From positions 124-12,773 of the forward strand of contig JABDFB010000066.1 in NCBI GenBank assembly GCA_013286765.1: 12,650 nt of DNA, given 5' to 3'. The position numbers and the translations under genes were made by a program. The notes under the pieces were generated by a model that saw nothing but the letters and a program-made list of their open reading frames with translations, searched no databases and was not told where the DNA came from. Position 1 is the first letter of the stretch. The number at the start of each line of letters is the position of its first letter. This DNA comes from Deltaproteobacteria bacterium. Lineage in GTDB: Bacteria > Bdellovibrionota > UBA1018. Shown one piece after another: positions 1-6,068 of the stretch.

Positions 1-1
1 G

Positions 2-310
2 TATGGAATATTTGTGACTCTGGACGAGGGAATTACGGGACTTCTTCCTAAATCTAAGGCCATGGAACATCCTGAATTTCCATTTGAAAAAATTCGAGTC
101 GGAGATACGGTCAGTGTGGAAATTGGAGAAGTACGTGAAAAAGAAAAACGCATTTCTCTAACAATTCCGCGTGATCCCGATCAGGACGAGTGGAAAAGCT
201 TTACTTCCACTTCTTCGTCTAGCGGATCCTTTGGAACTCTGGGCGGTCTTTTCAGTGGAAAAGGCGAGCAGCAAAAATCTGATGTGAAAAAACCAAAGAA
301 GAAGAAATAA
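2..310 (+). CDS. S1 RNA-binding domain protein, C-terminal end (partial)
   Basis: This gene runs in from the left edge; the frame is open from base 2 and stops with TAA at 308-310. The first visible residues, YGIFVTLDEGITGLLP, are the core beta-strands of an S1 (OB-fold) RNA-binding domain. They are followed by the usual second half, with VGDTVSVEIGEV and the terminal EKRISLTI strand. The GTG at 14-16 is an internal valine, not a start. After the domain comes a low-complexity Ser/Gly tail with GSFGTLGGLF and a lysine-rich end. S1 domains bind single-stranded RNA in ribosomal protein S1, Tex, polynucleotide phosphorylase and others. Because only one repeat is visible, the full protein cannot be named; an S1-like protein with one or several repeats is most likely. 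The next gene starts 15 bases downstream on the same strand, so the two are probably co-transcribed. Confidence 0.85.
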   Translation, partial: YGIFVTLDEGITGLLPKSKAMEHPEFPFEKIRVGDTVSVEIGEVREKEKRISLTIPRDPDQDEWKSFTSTSSSSGSFGTLGGLFSGKGEQQKSDVKKPKKKK

Positions 311-325
311 GGGTGCGCAAATCGC

Positions 326-1303
326 GTGGCGGACGAGAGAATCCACGAAAGAAATCGCAAAAAGTACCACCAGAGAAATAGCCGGGGAAACAGCCGGAGA
401 AATAGCCAAGGAAATAAGAAGACACGCTCATTCTGGCTGGCGGTTTTTCTGTCGATTTTCGGGCATCTCCTAGTTTTTATTGGCGTGCTGTATTTGCGAT
501 CGACTCATAATATTCCAGCTATTCCTCAGAGCACGCTCAATGTTGAAGTTATTGAAATTCCCGGCTCGGGATCTGAGGTAGGGAAAAAGAGAAGTCAACC
601 TCGGAACAAGGAATTTAATCCAAAGAGTACGGCACGCAGAATTAGATTGAAGGACTTAGGCATTCAAATCGACGGTCCCGGAAATTTCTCTAAAAAGTTC
701 GAATCTGAAGACGAAGCAATAGGTTCGAGGGAAAGAACAGGATTGGGTCAGGACGACGGAGTTCAAATTGTAAAAGATCGAAATATTGGACTGTATGAAT
801 TTATCTATCAACAAATAGACAGCAATTTGGTCTATCCGTCCGAATTCGTTTCAGCGCAAATTGAAGGAACAGTGGAGAGTAAACTCTATTTCGATCAAAA
901 CGGAAAATATCAGAGATCTAAATCAGAATTTAGGACTCCCTATGATTATCTGAGGGTTCTTATTCTGCGAACCCTTCGACGTGCCCTCGCGGAGGCCGTT
1001 TCCGATCAGGTCAATAAGCTCAAGAAACCCTTTTATCTCCATTGCGTTTTTAGATTTTATATTGTTCAGAATAATGACCAAGGGTTAATTCAAGCTCAGA
1101 AGATGATTACGGGTAATAGTTTGACTTTCTACCGGTCGTTCTACAAATCAAAATTAGAATGGGAGTTGGGACCGTTTCAAGGTTTAGGGCCCTTCGCCGT
1201 TGGTTTTAGTCCTCTTTGGATATTCGAGAAAGGGAAGGATTTAATTTCCAAGAGGATAAAGGTTGATCCACTGGAAAAATATCGAAATGACCCCGAGTGG
1301 TAG
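326..1303 (+). CDS. TonB-family-like envelope protein
   Basis: The protein has 325 residues. Residues 1-36 are a very basic cytoplasmic head. One membrane helix follows at about 37-57 (FWLAVFLSIFGHLLVFIGVLY), then a charged periplasmic linker. About 155-247 looks like a TonB C-terminal domain: YPSEF, then EGTVESKLYFDQNGKY, then the helix with LRVLILRTLRRAL. TonB-type proteins link the inner membrane to outer-membrane receptors or other envelope partners. The N-terminal helix, the YP and the G-V...D-G pattern fit, but the linker lacks the Pro/Lys repeats of classical TonB, and about 75 residues extend past the domain. The start is GTG 326: an in-frame TAA lies at 308-310 and no other in-frame start lies between. 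A weak AAGGG sits about 12 bases upstream. ExbB/ExbD genes are not in view. The family is fairly sure, the partner unknown. Confidence 0.6.
   Translation: MADERIHERNRKKYHQRNSRGNSRRNSQGNKKTRSFWLAVFLSIFGHLLVFIGVLYLRSTHNIPAIPQSTLNVEVIEIPGSGSEVGKKRSQPRNKEFNPKSTARRIRLKDLGIQIDGPGNFSKKFESEDEAIGSRERTGLGQDDGVQIVKDRNIGLYEFIYQQIDSNLVYPSEFVSAQIEGTVESKLYFDQNGKYQRSKSEFRTPYDYLRVLILRTLRRALAEAVSDQVNKLKKPFYLHCVFRFYIVQNNDQGLIQAQKMITGNSLTFYRSFYKSKLEWELGPFQGLGPFAVGFSPLWIFEKGKDLISKRIKVDPLEKYRNDPEW
368..415 (+). repeat. 12-bp in-frame tandem repeat, 4 units
   Basis: Four consecutive 12-base units lie inside the TonB-like gene. The last three are close copies (AGCCGGGGAAAC, AGCCGGAGAAAT, AGCCAAGGAAAT). The first, starting at 368, matches the second at 9 of 12 positions. 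In the reading frame they encode HQRN-SRGN-SRRN-SQGN, residues 15-30, a four-residue motif ending in Asn that adds positive charge to the cytoplasmic head. Gain or loss of a unit would keep the frame. Confidence 0.75.
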
Positions 1304-1306
1304 TCT

Positions 1307-1329
1307 AAAAAGGTACGAATTCAAGTACC
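1307..1329 (-). terminator. Probable Rho-independent terminator of the cysteine protease gene
   Basis: On the minus strand GGTAC (1329-1325), an 8-base loop and GTACC (1316-1312) form a short 5-bp stem, followed at once by TTTTT (1311-1307). The stem overlaps the TGA stop of the protease gene. The short stem makes it a modest terminator. It would also sit just past the stop of the convergent TonB-like gene, but no T-run follows on that strand. Confidence 0.45.
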
Positions 1330-2118
1330 GCTCACACCATAAATCGCCCATGCTACGCAGAACATGTCGCTCCGGCGACAATAATCAAATGGAATATATT
1401 GATAACCTGCATCGCCGCAGTTCGTCCCCCAGGAATTTTTGACAATGAATCTCTGTTCGGACCAATCGTAGCCTACGATTTCAACAGCATGCCCAAGTCC
1501 ATTAACGGGAGAATTTGGGTCAGGCCGAGCTGTGCATTTATAGAAATCGTCAGTTAACGAAAATGTGAGAAAAACAGGATATCCATTTGCCAGAGAAATC
1601 AATGAGTCGTTAACCGGATCGTCCAAATACCGTGACGATTGGAGATAGTAATAAGAGTATTGATTAAAATTTTGATACGGATTGGAATTCCAGTAAGGCC
1701 AGTAATACTCATAGGTAATTCGATTTGCTGAAGCAGCGGAAATAGCCGGCACTGGATTAGGTTTTTGATAGAGATACCAGAGGTGATTTTCAGAGAGTTT
1801 AACTTTACCCTGGAGCATATTTTCCATAGCTGCGACAAGCGCAAAGGCTGTACAGTTATTCAAAACCTGAACTTGGATGCCTGTATCGCGCCAGCGTAGA
1901 TCGACGCGATTAGGAATGACGTCCATTATTGAGAGATCTGACTGGCGTTTGCTTGCACGCAGTCTTCGCTTCGCAGCAATTTGTGTTTGTATGGCTATTG
2001 GTATCATTTGGTCTAGTGGAGGTAGATTCCTAAGAATGGGTGTAGTATCGTCCGCTAATGAGAGCCGGCACCAGAACAAAATGATAAACGTCAAGAATAG
2101 ATTCTTTCGGTTTGTCAT
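1321..2118 (-). CDS. Secreted papain-like (C1 family) cysteine protease
   Basis: The 265-residue protein begins with a Sec signal peptide (hydrophobic core 7-17, cleavage likely after SLA at 20-22). The Cys at 17 is preceded by Trp, so it is not a lipobox. A short basic segment, about 23-66, may act as a small propeptide; the long I29 inhibitor prodomain of many papain relatives is missing. The catalytic domain begins near VDLR (72). It shows the nucleophile Cys89 in NNCTAFALVAAMEN, His210 in GLGHAVEIVGYD and Asn228 in VKNSWGTNCGDAGY, which is a full C1 triad. The oxyanion Gln would be Q82 or Q84, with spacing one residue off papain. A Tyr/Asn-rich insert occupies about 136-164. The likely role is proteolysis in the periplasm or outside the cell; the substrate is unknown. 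The gene is divergent from the PepSY gene with only 38 bases between. No clear ribosome site precedes the ATG. Confidence 0.88.
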   Translation of the reverse strand: MTNRKNLFLTFIILFWCRLSLADDTTPILRNLPPLDQMIPIAIQTQIAAKRRLRASKRQSDLSIMDVIPNRVDLRWRDTGIQVQVLNNCTAFALVAAMENMLQGKVKLSENHLWYLYQKPNPVPAISAASANRITYEYYWPYWNSNPYQNFNQYSYYYLQSSRYLDDPVNDSLISLANGYPVFLTFSLTDDFYKCTARPDPNSPVNGLGHAVEIVGYDWSEQRFIVKNSWGTNCGDAGYQYIPFDYCRRSDMFCVAWAIYGVSGT

Positions 2119-2137
2119 ATTTTGTTAGTAACCATGA

Positions 2138-2151
2138 TTTCAAACTTGAAA
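2138..2151. promoter_or_regulatory. 14-bp palindrome between divergent genes (possible operator)
   Basis: TTTCAA and TTGAAA flank a 2-base centre (AC), giving a perfect 6-bp dyad in the 38-base gap between the protease start (2118) and the PepSY gene start (2157). It lies just upstream of the ACGAGG ribosome site of the PepSY gene. Its position would suit an operator controlling either gene. It does not match the Fur box well enough to call one. Confidence 0.3.
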
Positions 2152-2156
2152 CGAGG

Positions 2157-3272
2157 ATGCAAGTGAAATCAAAATTAAAAATAAATTCAAATTCGAAAAA
2201 GTTCATTAGGAAGTGGCATATTCTTTTAGGTACCGCACTCTACTTGCCATTTTTAGTAATCGCCATAAGCGGAATCTTGTTGGGCTTCTATGATCTTTTT
2301 CAAGAAAAGTTTTCTTATTTTCAGATTCCGCTGAAGAGCTCTCAAACAGAGTTTCGGCAGTCATTGTCCCGGTCACAGATGTTGGTTGAAAATTCCATTA
2401 AGAATCTTAAAGAACAATTAAAACGAGGACACATCGAATCGATCTATCCGTCACAGTCCGAACGTCAAGCATTAAGAATGCAGCTGATCGAATCGAAAAA
2501 TCATCATAAGTTTAATGTTTTTCTAGATCCGGGTTCCGGAGAAATTCTGGGAGAACAGGAGCAAGGTGTTTCACCATGGATTTCGTGGTTATTCAAAATT
2601 CATAGAGGAGATTGGGGCGGATTTCCAGGAAGGGTTTTTGCTAGTACTTGTGGAATACTTGTTTCAACTATGTGGTTAACCGGACTTATTATGCGGAGAC
2701 GGCGCAAAGAGAAGAAGTCTCGTGTCTTTCGATTACTCGATTACCATCAAGCTCTCGGAACCTTTTGCGGGGGGGTGATTATGGTAATGACAGCCAGTGG
2801 TGCATTGATTAATTTCAAAACGGATTTAATTCAGTGGCTTGATCCGCCTCCTCGTTCAAAGAAACAAATGGATAAGAAATTAGATGGTCTTGAGTCTATA
2901 GAGGCACTAGATGCAAAGATTCAATTGGCTCGATCAAAAGTGCCTGACTACCCCCTAACTAAAATTGAACAGGAAAAGGGACAGGCTTCCATACTTGTAT
3001 TTACTTTTAGGGATAAATCGCGAATTTATATTAATGCTGGTTCCAATCAGATAGAGAAGGAGATGACTCCTTCGACAAAATGGATACATGCACTTTATCC
3101 CTTTCATAGTGGTCGTATTTTTGGGTGGTGGCACGTAATTTTCGCTTTGGTGATGGGTAGCGCTCTGCTATTGATTTTTACGTCAGGGCTACTTTTGCCT
3201 TCTAGTAGAGATAGTCTAAAGAAACTCAGGAGCAATTTGTTCGGTCAAAATCCCAGGAGAAAGCTGACCTGA
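2157..3272 (+). CDS. PepSY-associated four-helix membrane protein
   Basis: This 371-residue protein has the layout of the PepSY_TM family (PiuB-like 'iron-regulated membrane protein'). TM1 is at about 21-43 (HILLGTALYLPFLVIAISGILL), with a periplasmic PepSY-like part at 60-140. KIHRGDWGGFPGR then leads into TM2 at about 158-180, and an RRRRKEKK loop follows. TM3 (about 199-219) follows DYHQALG, a second periplasmic part follows, and LYPFHSGRIFGWWH leads into TM4 at 325-348. Conserved His residues near the membrane (H21, H149, H197, H317, H326) are typical. The family is linked to iron or siderophore uptake and membrane reductase-like roles; the exact function here is open. ATG 2157 touches its ACGAGG, so GTG 2163, six bases past that site, is an equally good start. 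An in-frame TTG at 2112 would add 15 residues but overlaps the divergent gene start. Confidence 0.82.
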   Translation: MQVKSKLKINSNSKKFIRKWHILLGTALYLPFLVIAISGILLGFYDLFQEKFSYFQIPLKSSQTEFRQSLSRSQMLVENSIKNLKEQLKRGHIESIYPSQSERQALRMQLIESKNHHKFNVFLDPGSGEILGEQEQGVSPWISWLFKIHRGDWGGFPGRVFASTCGILVSTMWLTGLIMRRRRKEKKSRVFRLLDYHQALGTFCGGVIMVMTASGALINFKTDLIQWLDPPPRSKKQMDKKLDGLESIEALDAKIQLARSKVPDYPLTKIEQEKGQASILVFTFRDKSRIYINAGSNQIEKEMTPSTKWIHALYPFHSGRIFGWWHVIFALVMGSALLLIFTSGLLLPSSRDSLKKLRSNLFGQNPRRKLT

Positions 3273-3280
3273 ACGTATTT

Positions 3281-3313
3281 GAAGAACTCCCGACTGAAGT
3301 CGGGAGATTCTTC
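3281..3313. repeat. Intergenic hairpin 1
   Basis: GAAGAA + CTCCCGAC pairs with GTCGGGAG + TTCTTC around a TGAA loop, with a single bulged A at 3307. This gives about 14 paired bases. It starts 8 bases after the PepSY stop and may stop transcription or protect the 3' end, but only a weak T-rich stretch follows. Its core resembles hairpin 2 downstream. The form also recalls the hairpin near the right end of IS200/IS605-type elements, yet no transposase or TnpB gene is present. Confidence 0.7.
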
Positions 3314-3338
3314 CAGGTAAAGAAGTGTCGATTTCATA

Positions 3339-3380
3339 GGTTTGCTCAACTCCCCTTGAAAGGGGAGGATTGCGCAAACC
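3339..3380. repeat. Intergenic hairpin 2
   Basis: This is a 42-base imperfect inverted repeat. GGTTTGC pairs with GCAAACC, CAA pairs with TTG after one mismatch, and CTCCCCTT pairs with AAGGGGAG beyond a 2-base bulge, with a GA loop. That is 18 base pairs in all. It lies 36 bases before the methyltransferase start. The inner part repeats the plan of hairpin 1 (AACTCCC, a TGAA centre, GGGAG, ATT), so the two look like members of one repeat family. The rest of 3273-3416 holds no gene and no clear promoter. Confidence 0.72.
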
Positions 3381-3416
3381 ATCCTGTTCAATTATTTAAA
3401 TGGCACTAGATGGGGT

Positions 3417-4577
3417 ATGTTGGTCTTTCGTATGGAACTCAGTCCAGGTTGTGTAAGAGAATGTCCAGCTTGTCCGCATCGAGAATTAACGCCCGAACAA
3501 AGCAAAAGTGAAAAGCTCAGGTGGCTTAAAAGAGACTTGTCCGCTTGGGAGCATTCCATTCAGCCTGTGCGAGGCGGAGTCGCACGTTTACACTATCGCG
3601 AAAAAGTATGTTTACACGCCGAATGGCAGCAAGATCATTGGGCTTTTGGCCTTCTTCGTCCCAAACGTGGAAATTTTAAGCAAAAAAGGGAGAAGAGCGT
3701 GATAGATATTCCCAATTGTCCTATTCACGCTGCGACGGTGAATACGCTTATAGCGGCGCTCAGAACAGCACTACCTGAACGAAATCAGTTCCCGCTCGTA
3801 TATTTGGCGGTTTCTGGAAAATTAGCGACTTTCGTTTTAAAAACCAAGGAATGCCCTCCTATTCCCTTACTCGACTGGAGTGCTTTAGGGCTCGAAGGCC
3901 TTTATGTCAATTTGAATCCGGCTGCCGGAAATCGCGTTTTCTTCAATCGTGGCTGGAAGTTGATTTGGGGTAAGCAATATAGCGTTGAAAATGGTAAGCA
4001 ATATGGTCCTGAGAGCTTTCGCCAGCAAATTTCGGGTTTGCACCAAGAAGCAATGACAGAGGCAGCTGCTTTTTTGAATCCTGGGCCGGGAGATGGGGTG
4101 GTAGATCTTTGCTCAGGAATAGGAGAATCGCTGTTGTTGTGGAAAAATTTGGGCGCACAGTCTATCGGGGTGGAACTGAATTACGACGCGCTAAACTGTT
4201 GTGCTACAAATGTCGGTCAAAGTGCTGCGCTTCGAGGAAGGGTATCGGAGAGAATTCCTCAGCTGAACCAGTGGATTGCTAATCTGAAGATTGCAAGTAA
4301 TTCACGTCAGAATATCCTTATCTATGCAAATCCACCCAGACTTGGTTTAGAACCGGCAGTAACTGAATGGATTGCTAGTACAGCGAGGCCCGCTCGTATT
4401 GCTTACTTATCCTGCAATCCAAAAACCCTGGCGCTGGATCTAAATAGGCTATCGAGTGAATATAGCGTCAACCGTATTGCGCCGTACGATTTTTTTCCAA
4501 GGACAAAACACGTCGAAGTTCTCGCCCTCTTATCTCACCGATATTTAAACGGAGTGAACGATAGACTGATAAGTTAA
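3417..4577 (+). CDS. 23S rRNA (uracil-C5)-methyltransferase, RlmC/RumA family
   Basis: The 386-residue enzyme matches the TrmA/RlmC/RlmD family, which transfers a methyl group from S-adenosylmethionine to C5 of uridine in RNA. Cys12, Cys16, Cys19 and Cys101 (IPNCPIH) have the spacing of the family's [4Fe-4S] cluster. SAM motif I is VVDLCSGIGE (228-237), followed by GVELN (251-255). The nucleophile is Cys333 in YLSCNPKTL. The C-terminal PYDFFPRTKHVEVLALL carries the presumed base Glu367. There is no N-terminal TRAM domain, which fits RlmC better than RlmD. One oddity is that motif IV, normally DPPRxG, reads NPPRLG at 305-310. Substrate (for example U747 or U1939 of 23S rRNA) cannot be set from sequence. 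ATG 3417 lies only a base after GGGG; ATG 3432 is a possible alternative. An RNA helicase gene follows on the same strand. Confidence 0.87.
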   Translation: MLVFRMELSPGCVRECPACPHRELTPEQSKSEKLRWLKRDLSAWEHSIQPVRGGVARLHYREKVCLHAEWQQDHWAFGLLRPKRGNFKQKREKSVIDIPNCPIHAATVNTLIAALRTALPERNQFPLVYLAVSGKLATFVLKTKECPPIPLLDWSALGLEGLYVNLNPAAGNRVFFNRGWKLIWGKQYSVENGKQYGPESFRQQISGLHQEAMTEAAAFLNPGPGDGVVDLCSGIGESLLLWKNLGAQSIGVELNYDALNCCATNVGQSAALRGRVSERIPQLNQWIANLKIASNSRQNILIYANPPRLGLEPAVTEWIASTARPARIAYLSCNPKTLALDLNRLSSEYSVNRIAPYDFFPRTKHVEVLALLSHRYLNGVNDRLIS

Positions 4578-4587
4578 ATACGAACAG

Positions 4588-4650
4588 GACGGTCAATTAG
4601 TGATCTAATTTGATTTATTTTAAAATCAGGTTACTTTAATGATGACCGTC
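4588..4650. other. Nested inverted repeats upstream of the helicase gene
   Basis: The outer arms GACGGTCA (4588-4595) and TGACCGTC (4643-4650) are perfect 8-bp complements. Inside them TGATTT (4611-4616) and AAATCA (4623-4628) form a 6-bp stem around a 6-base loop. Both lie in the 104-base gap between the methyltransferase and helicase genes. A weak promoter-like pair, TTGATT at 4610 and TACTTT at 4632 with a 16-base spacer, overlaps them. This could be an operator, a 5' leader structure of the helicase mRNA, or the end of the upstream mRNA. Confidence 0.35.
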
Positions 4651-4681
4651 TGCTACATAAAATAAAAAAGTTCTAAAGAGT

Positions 4682-6010
4682 ATGCAGAAAGCGAATATAA
4701 TAGATGTTACAACTAATAACGGTATCCAGATGACAGAATCGGTAGAACAAGAAAACAAGCAACAAGAAGAAACGACAACATGGGAGTCCCTCGGCCTTTC
4801 TTCGATGACAATTGAGCTTCTGAACAAAGCCGGATTGAAAACTCCTACACCCATTCAGAAAGCGTCCATTCCCTTGGCACTTCAGGGATCTGACGTCATA
4901 GCGTCGGCGCAGACTGGTACCGGGAAAACAGCAAGTTTTGTTTTACCAATGGTTGAACGGTTAAAAGGTAGGGAAGGGACGCTCGGTTTGATCTTGGCGC
5001 CAACCCGAGAAATTGCACAGCAAGTGCAAGTTGTTTTTGAGACTTTTGGAGCGCCACAAGGAATTAGATCGATTGTGCTTATCGGTGGCGTCGATATGAA
5101 ACAGGATGAGCAGGCAATTAGCACCTACCCACAAGTCATTGTTGCAACTCCGGGAAGACTCTGCGATCACCTCGATCGAGGAAATCTATGGATTGACTTT
5201 ATGCAGTGGGTTGTACTTGATGAGGCTGATCGAATGCTGGACATGGGATTCTCTGAACAGCTTTCGAAGATTATGAAGAATATTCCTGAGACTGCTCAAA
5301 CCTTGGTCTTCTCGGCGACTATTTCCCCTTCCGTTCAAAAACTCACAAAGGGTATTTTAAATAATCCAAAATACATCAGTATCGGCAAAGCAAACACCGC
5401 CGCCCAGACGGTTGATCAAAAAATTATTTGGATGAAAGAGGAATCGAAGGGCCGTGAATTAAGACGGTTGCTTCAAGATGAAGAAGGCACTGTAATCGTT
5501 TTTACTCGCTCAAAAGACGGAGCAAGTCGACTCTATCGATCGTTGCATAGTCGCAGTTTTCTAGATGTCACCGTTATTCATTCCGACTTAAGGCAAATCG
5601 ATCGTGAACAATCTCTTGCCGGTTTTAAGGAAGGCAAGTTTCGCGTCCTAATTGCCACCGATATTGCGGGTCGCGGAATCCATGTAGACGGTGTTGCCCA
5701 CGTGGTTAACTACGATCTGCCAAAAGAGCCAGAAGACTACATACACCGAATAGGTAGAACAGGAAGAAGCAACGCTACAGGTAAGGCTACGAGCTTTGCG
5801 ACATTTAGGGATAAGCGAATTGTTACGGACATTGAAAAGCTTATTCGCCAGGAAATTAAGGCTGAATTTGCAGATCCTATTCAACCGGTGCGACAGGCCG
5901 GGAGCTACGGTGGAGGCCATTCTCATAAACATTCCCACCCTTCCCATTCTCATTCACATCCTCACCCCCGTGGACCGCGCGGCGGCCATAAGAGAGGACC
6001 AAAGTCGTAA
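4682..6010 (+). CDS. DEAD-box ATP-dependent RNA helicase (RhlE-like) with His-rich tail
   Basis: The 442-residue protein has all helicase motifs in order. These are the Q motif region at 34-64 (WESLGLS to TPIQKASIP), motif I AQTGTGKT (76-83), Ia APTRE (106-110), ATPGRL (155-160), II DEAD (180-183), III SAT (211-213), IV IVFTRS, V TDIAGRG (326-332) and VI HRIGRTGR (355-362). It unwinds or remodels structured RNA using ATP; RhlE relatives act in ribosome assembly, RNA decay and cold growth. The C-terminal tail after about 404 is unusual: Gly-rich with eight His in residues 413-428 (HSHKHSHP and similar), then basic RGPRGGHKRGPKS, in place of the common RG-rich tail. ATG 4682 has AAAGAG only one base upstream; ATG 4730 would shorten the non-conserved head. 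It sits between an rRNA methyltransferase gene and a gene for an exported protein 58 bases downstream. Confidence 0.93.
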   Translation: MQKANIIDVTTNNGIQMTESVEQENKQQEETTTWESLGLSSMTIELLNKAGLKTPTPIQKASIPLALQGSDVIASAQTGTGKTASFVLPMVERLKGREGTLGLILAPTREIAQQVQVVFETFGAPQGIRSIVLIGGVDMKQDEQAISTYPQVIVATPGRLCDHLDRGNLWIDFMQWVVLDEADRMLDMGFSEQLSKIMKNIPETAQTLVFSATISPSVQKLTKGILNNPKYISIGKANTAAQTVDQKIIWMKEESKGRELRRLLQDEEGTVIVFTRSKDGASRLYRSLHSRSFLDVTVIHSDLRQIDREQSLAGFKEGKFRVLIATDIAGRGIHVDGVAHVVNYDLPKEPEDYIHRIGRTGRSNATGKATSFATFRDKRIVTDIEKLIRQEIKAEFADPIQPVRQAGSYGGGHSHKHSHPSHSHSHPHPRGPRGGHKRGPKS

Positions 6011-6068
6011 GACAGAGCTGGTAATCGAGCCCAGAAGAAAACCTCGTATTGCAAATAAGAATAAAGAT

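Noticed and set aside
2130..2156. Fur box before the PepSY gene
   Set aside because: The dyad TTTCAA/TTGAAA does not match the GATAAT-type Fur pattern.
3273..3416. CRISPR array or insertion-sequence remnant at the twin hairpins
   Set aside because: There are only two non-identical units without regular spacers, and no transposase, TnpB or target-site duplication is visible.
5796..6068. Upstream extension of the exported-protein frame into the helicase gene
   Set aside because: It reads the helicase codons out of frame and would bury the signal-like segment; ATG 6069 or GTG 6096 is better.
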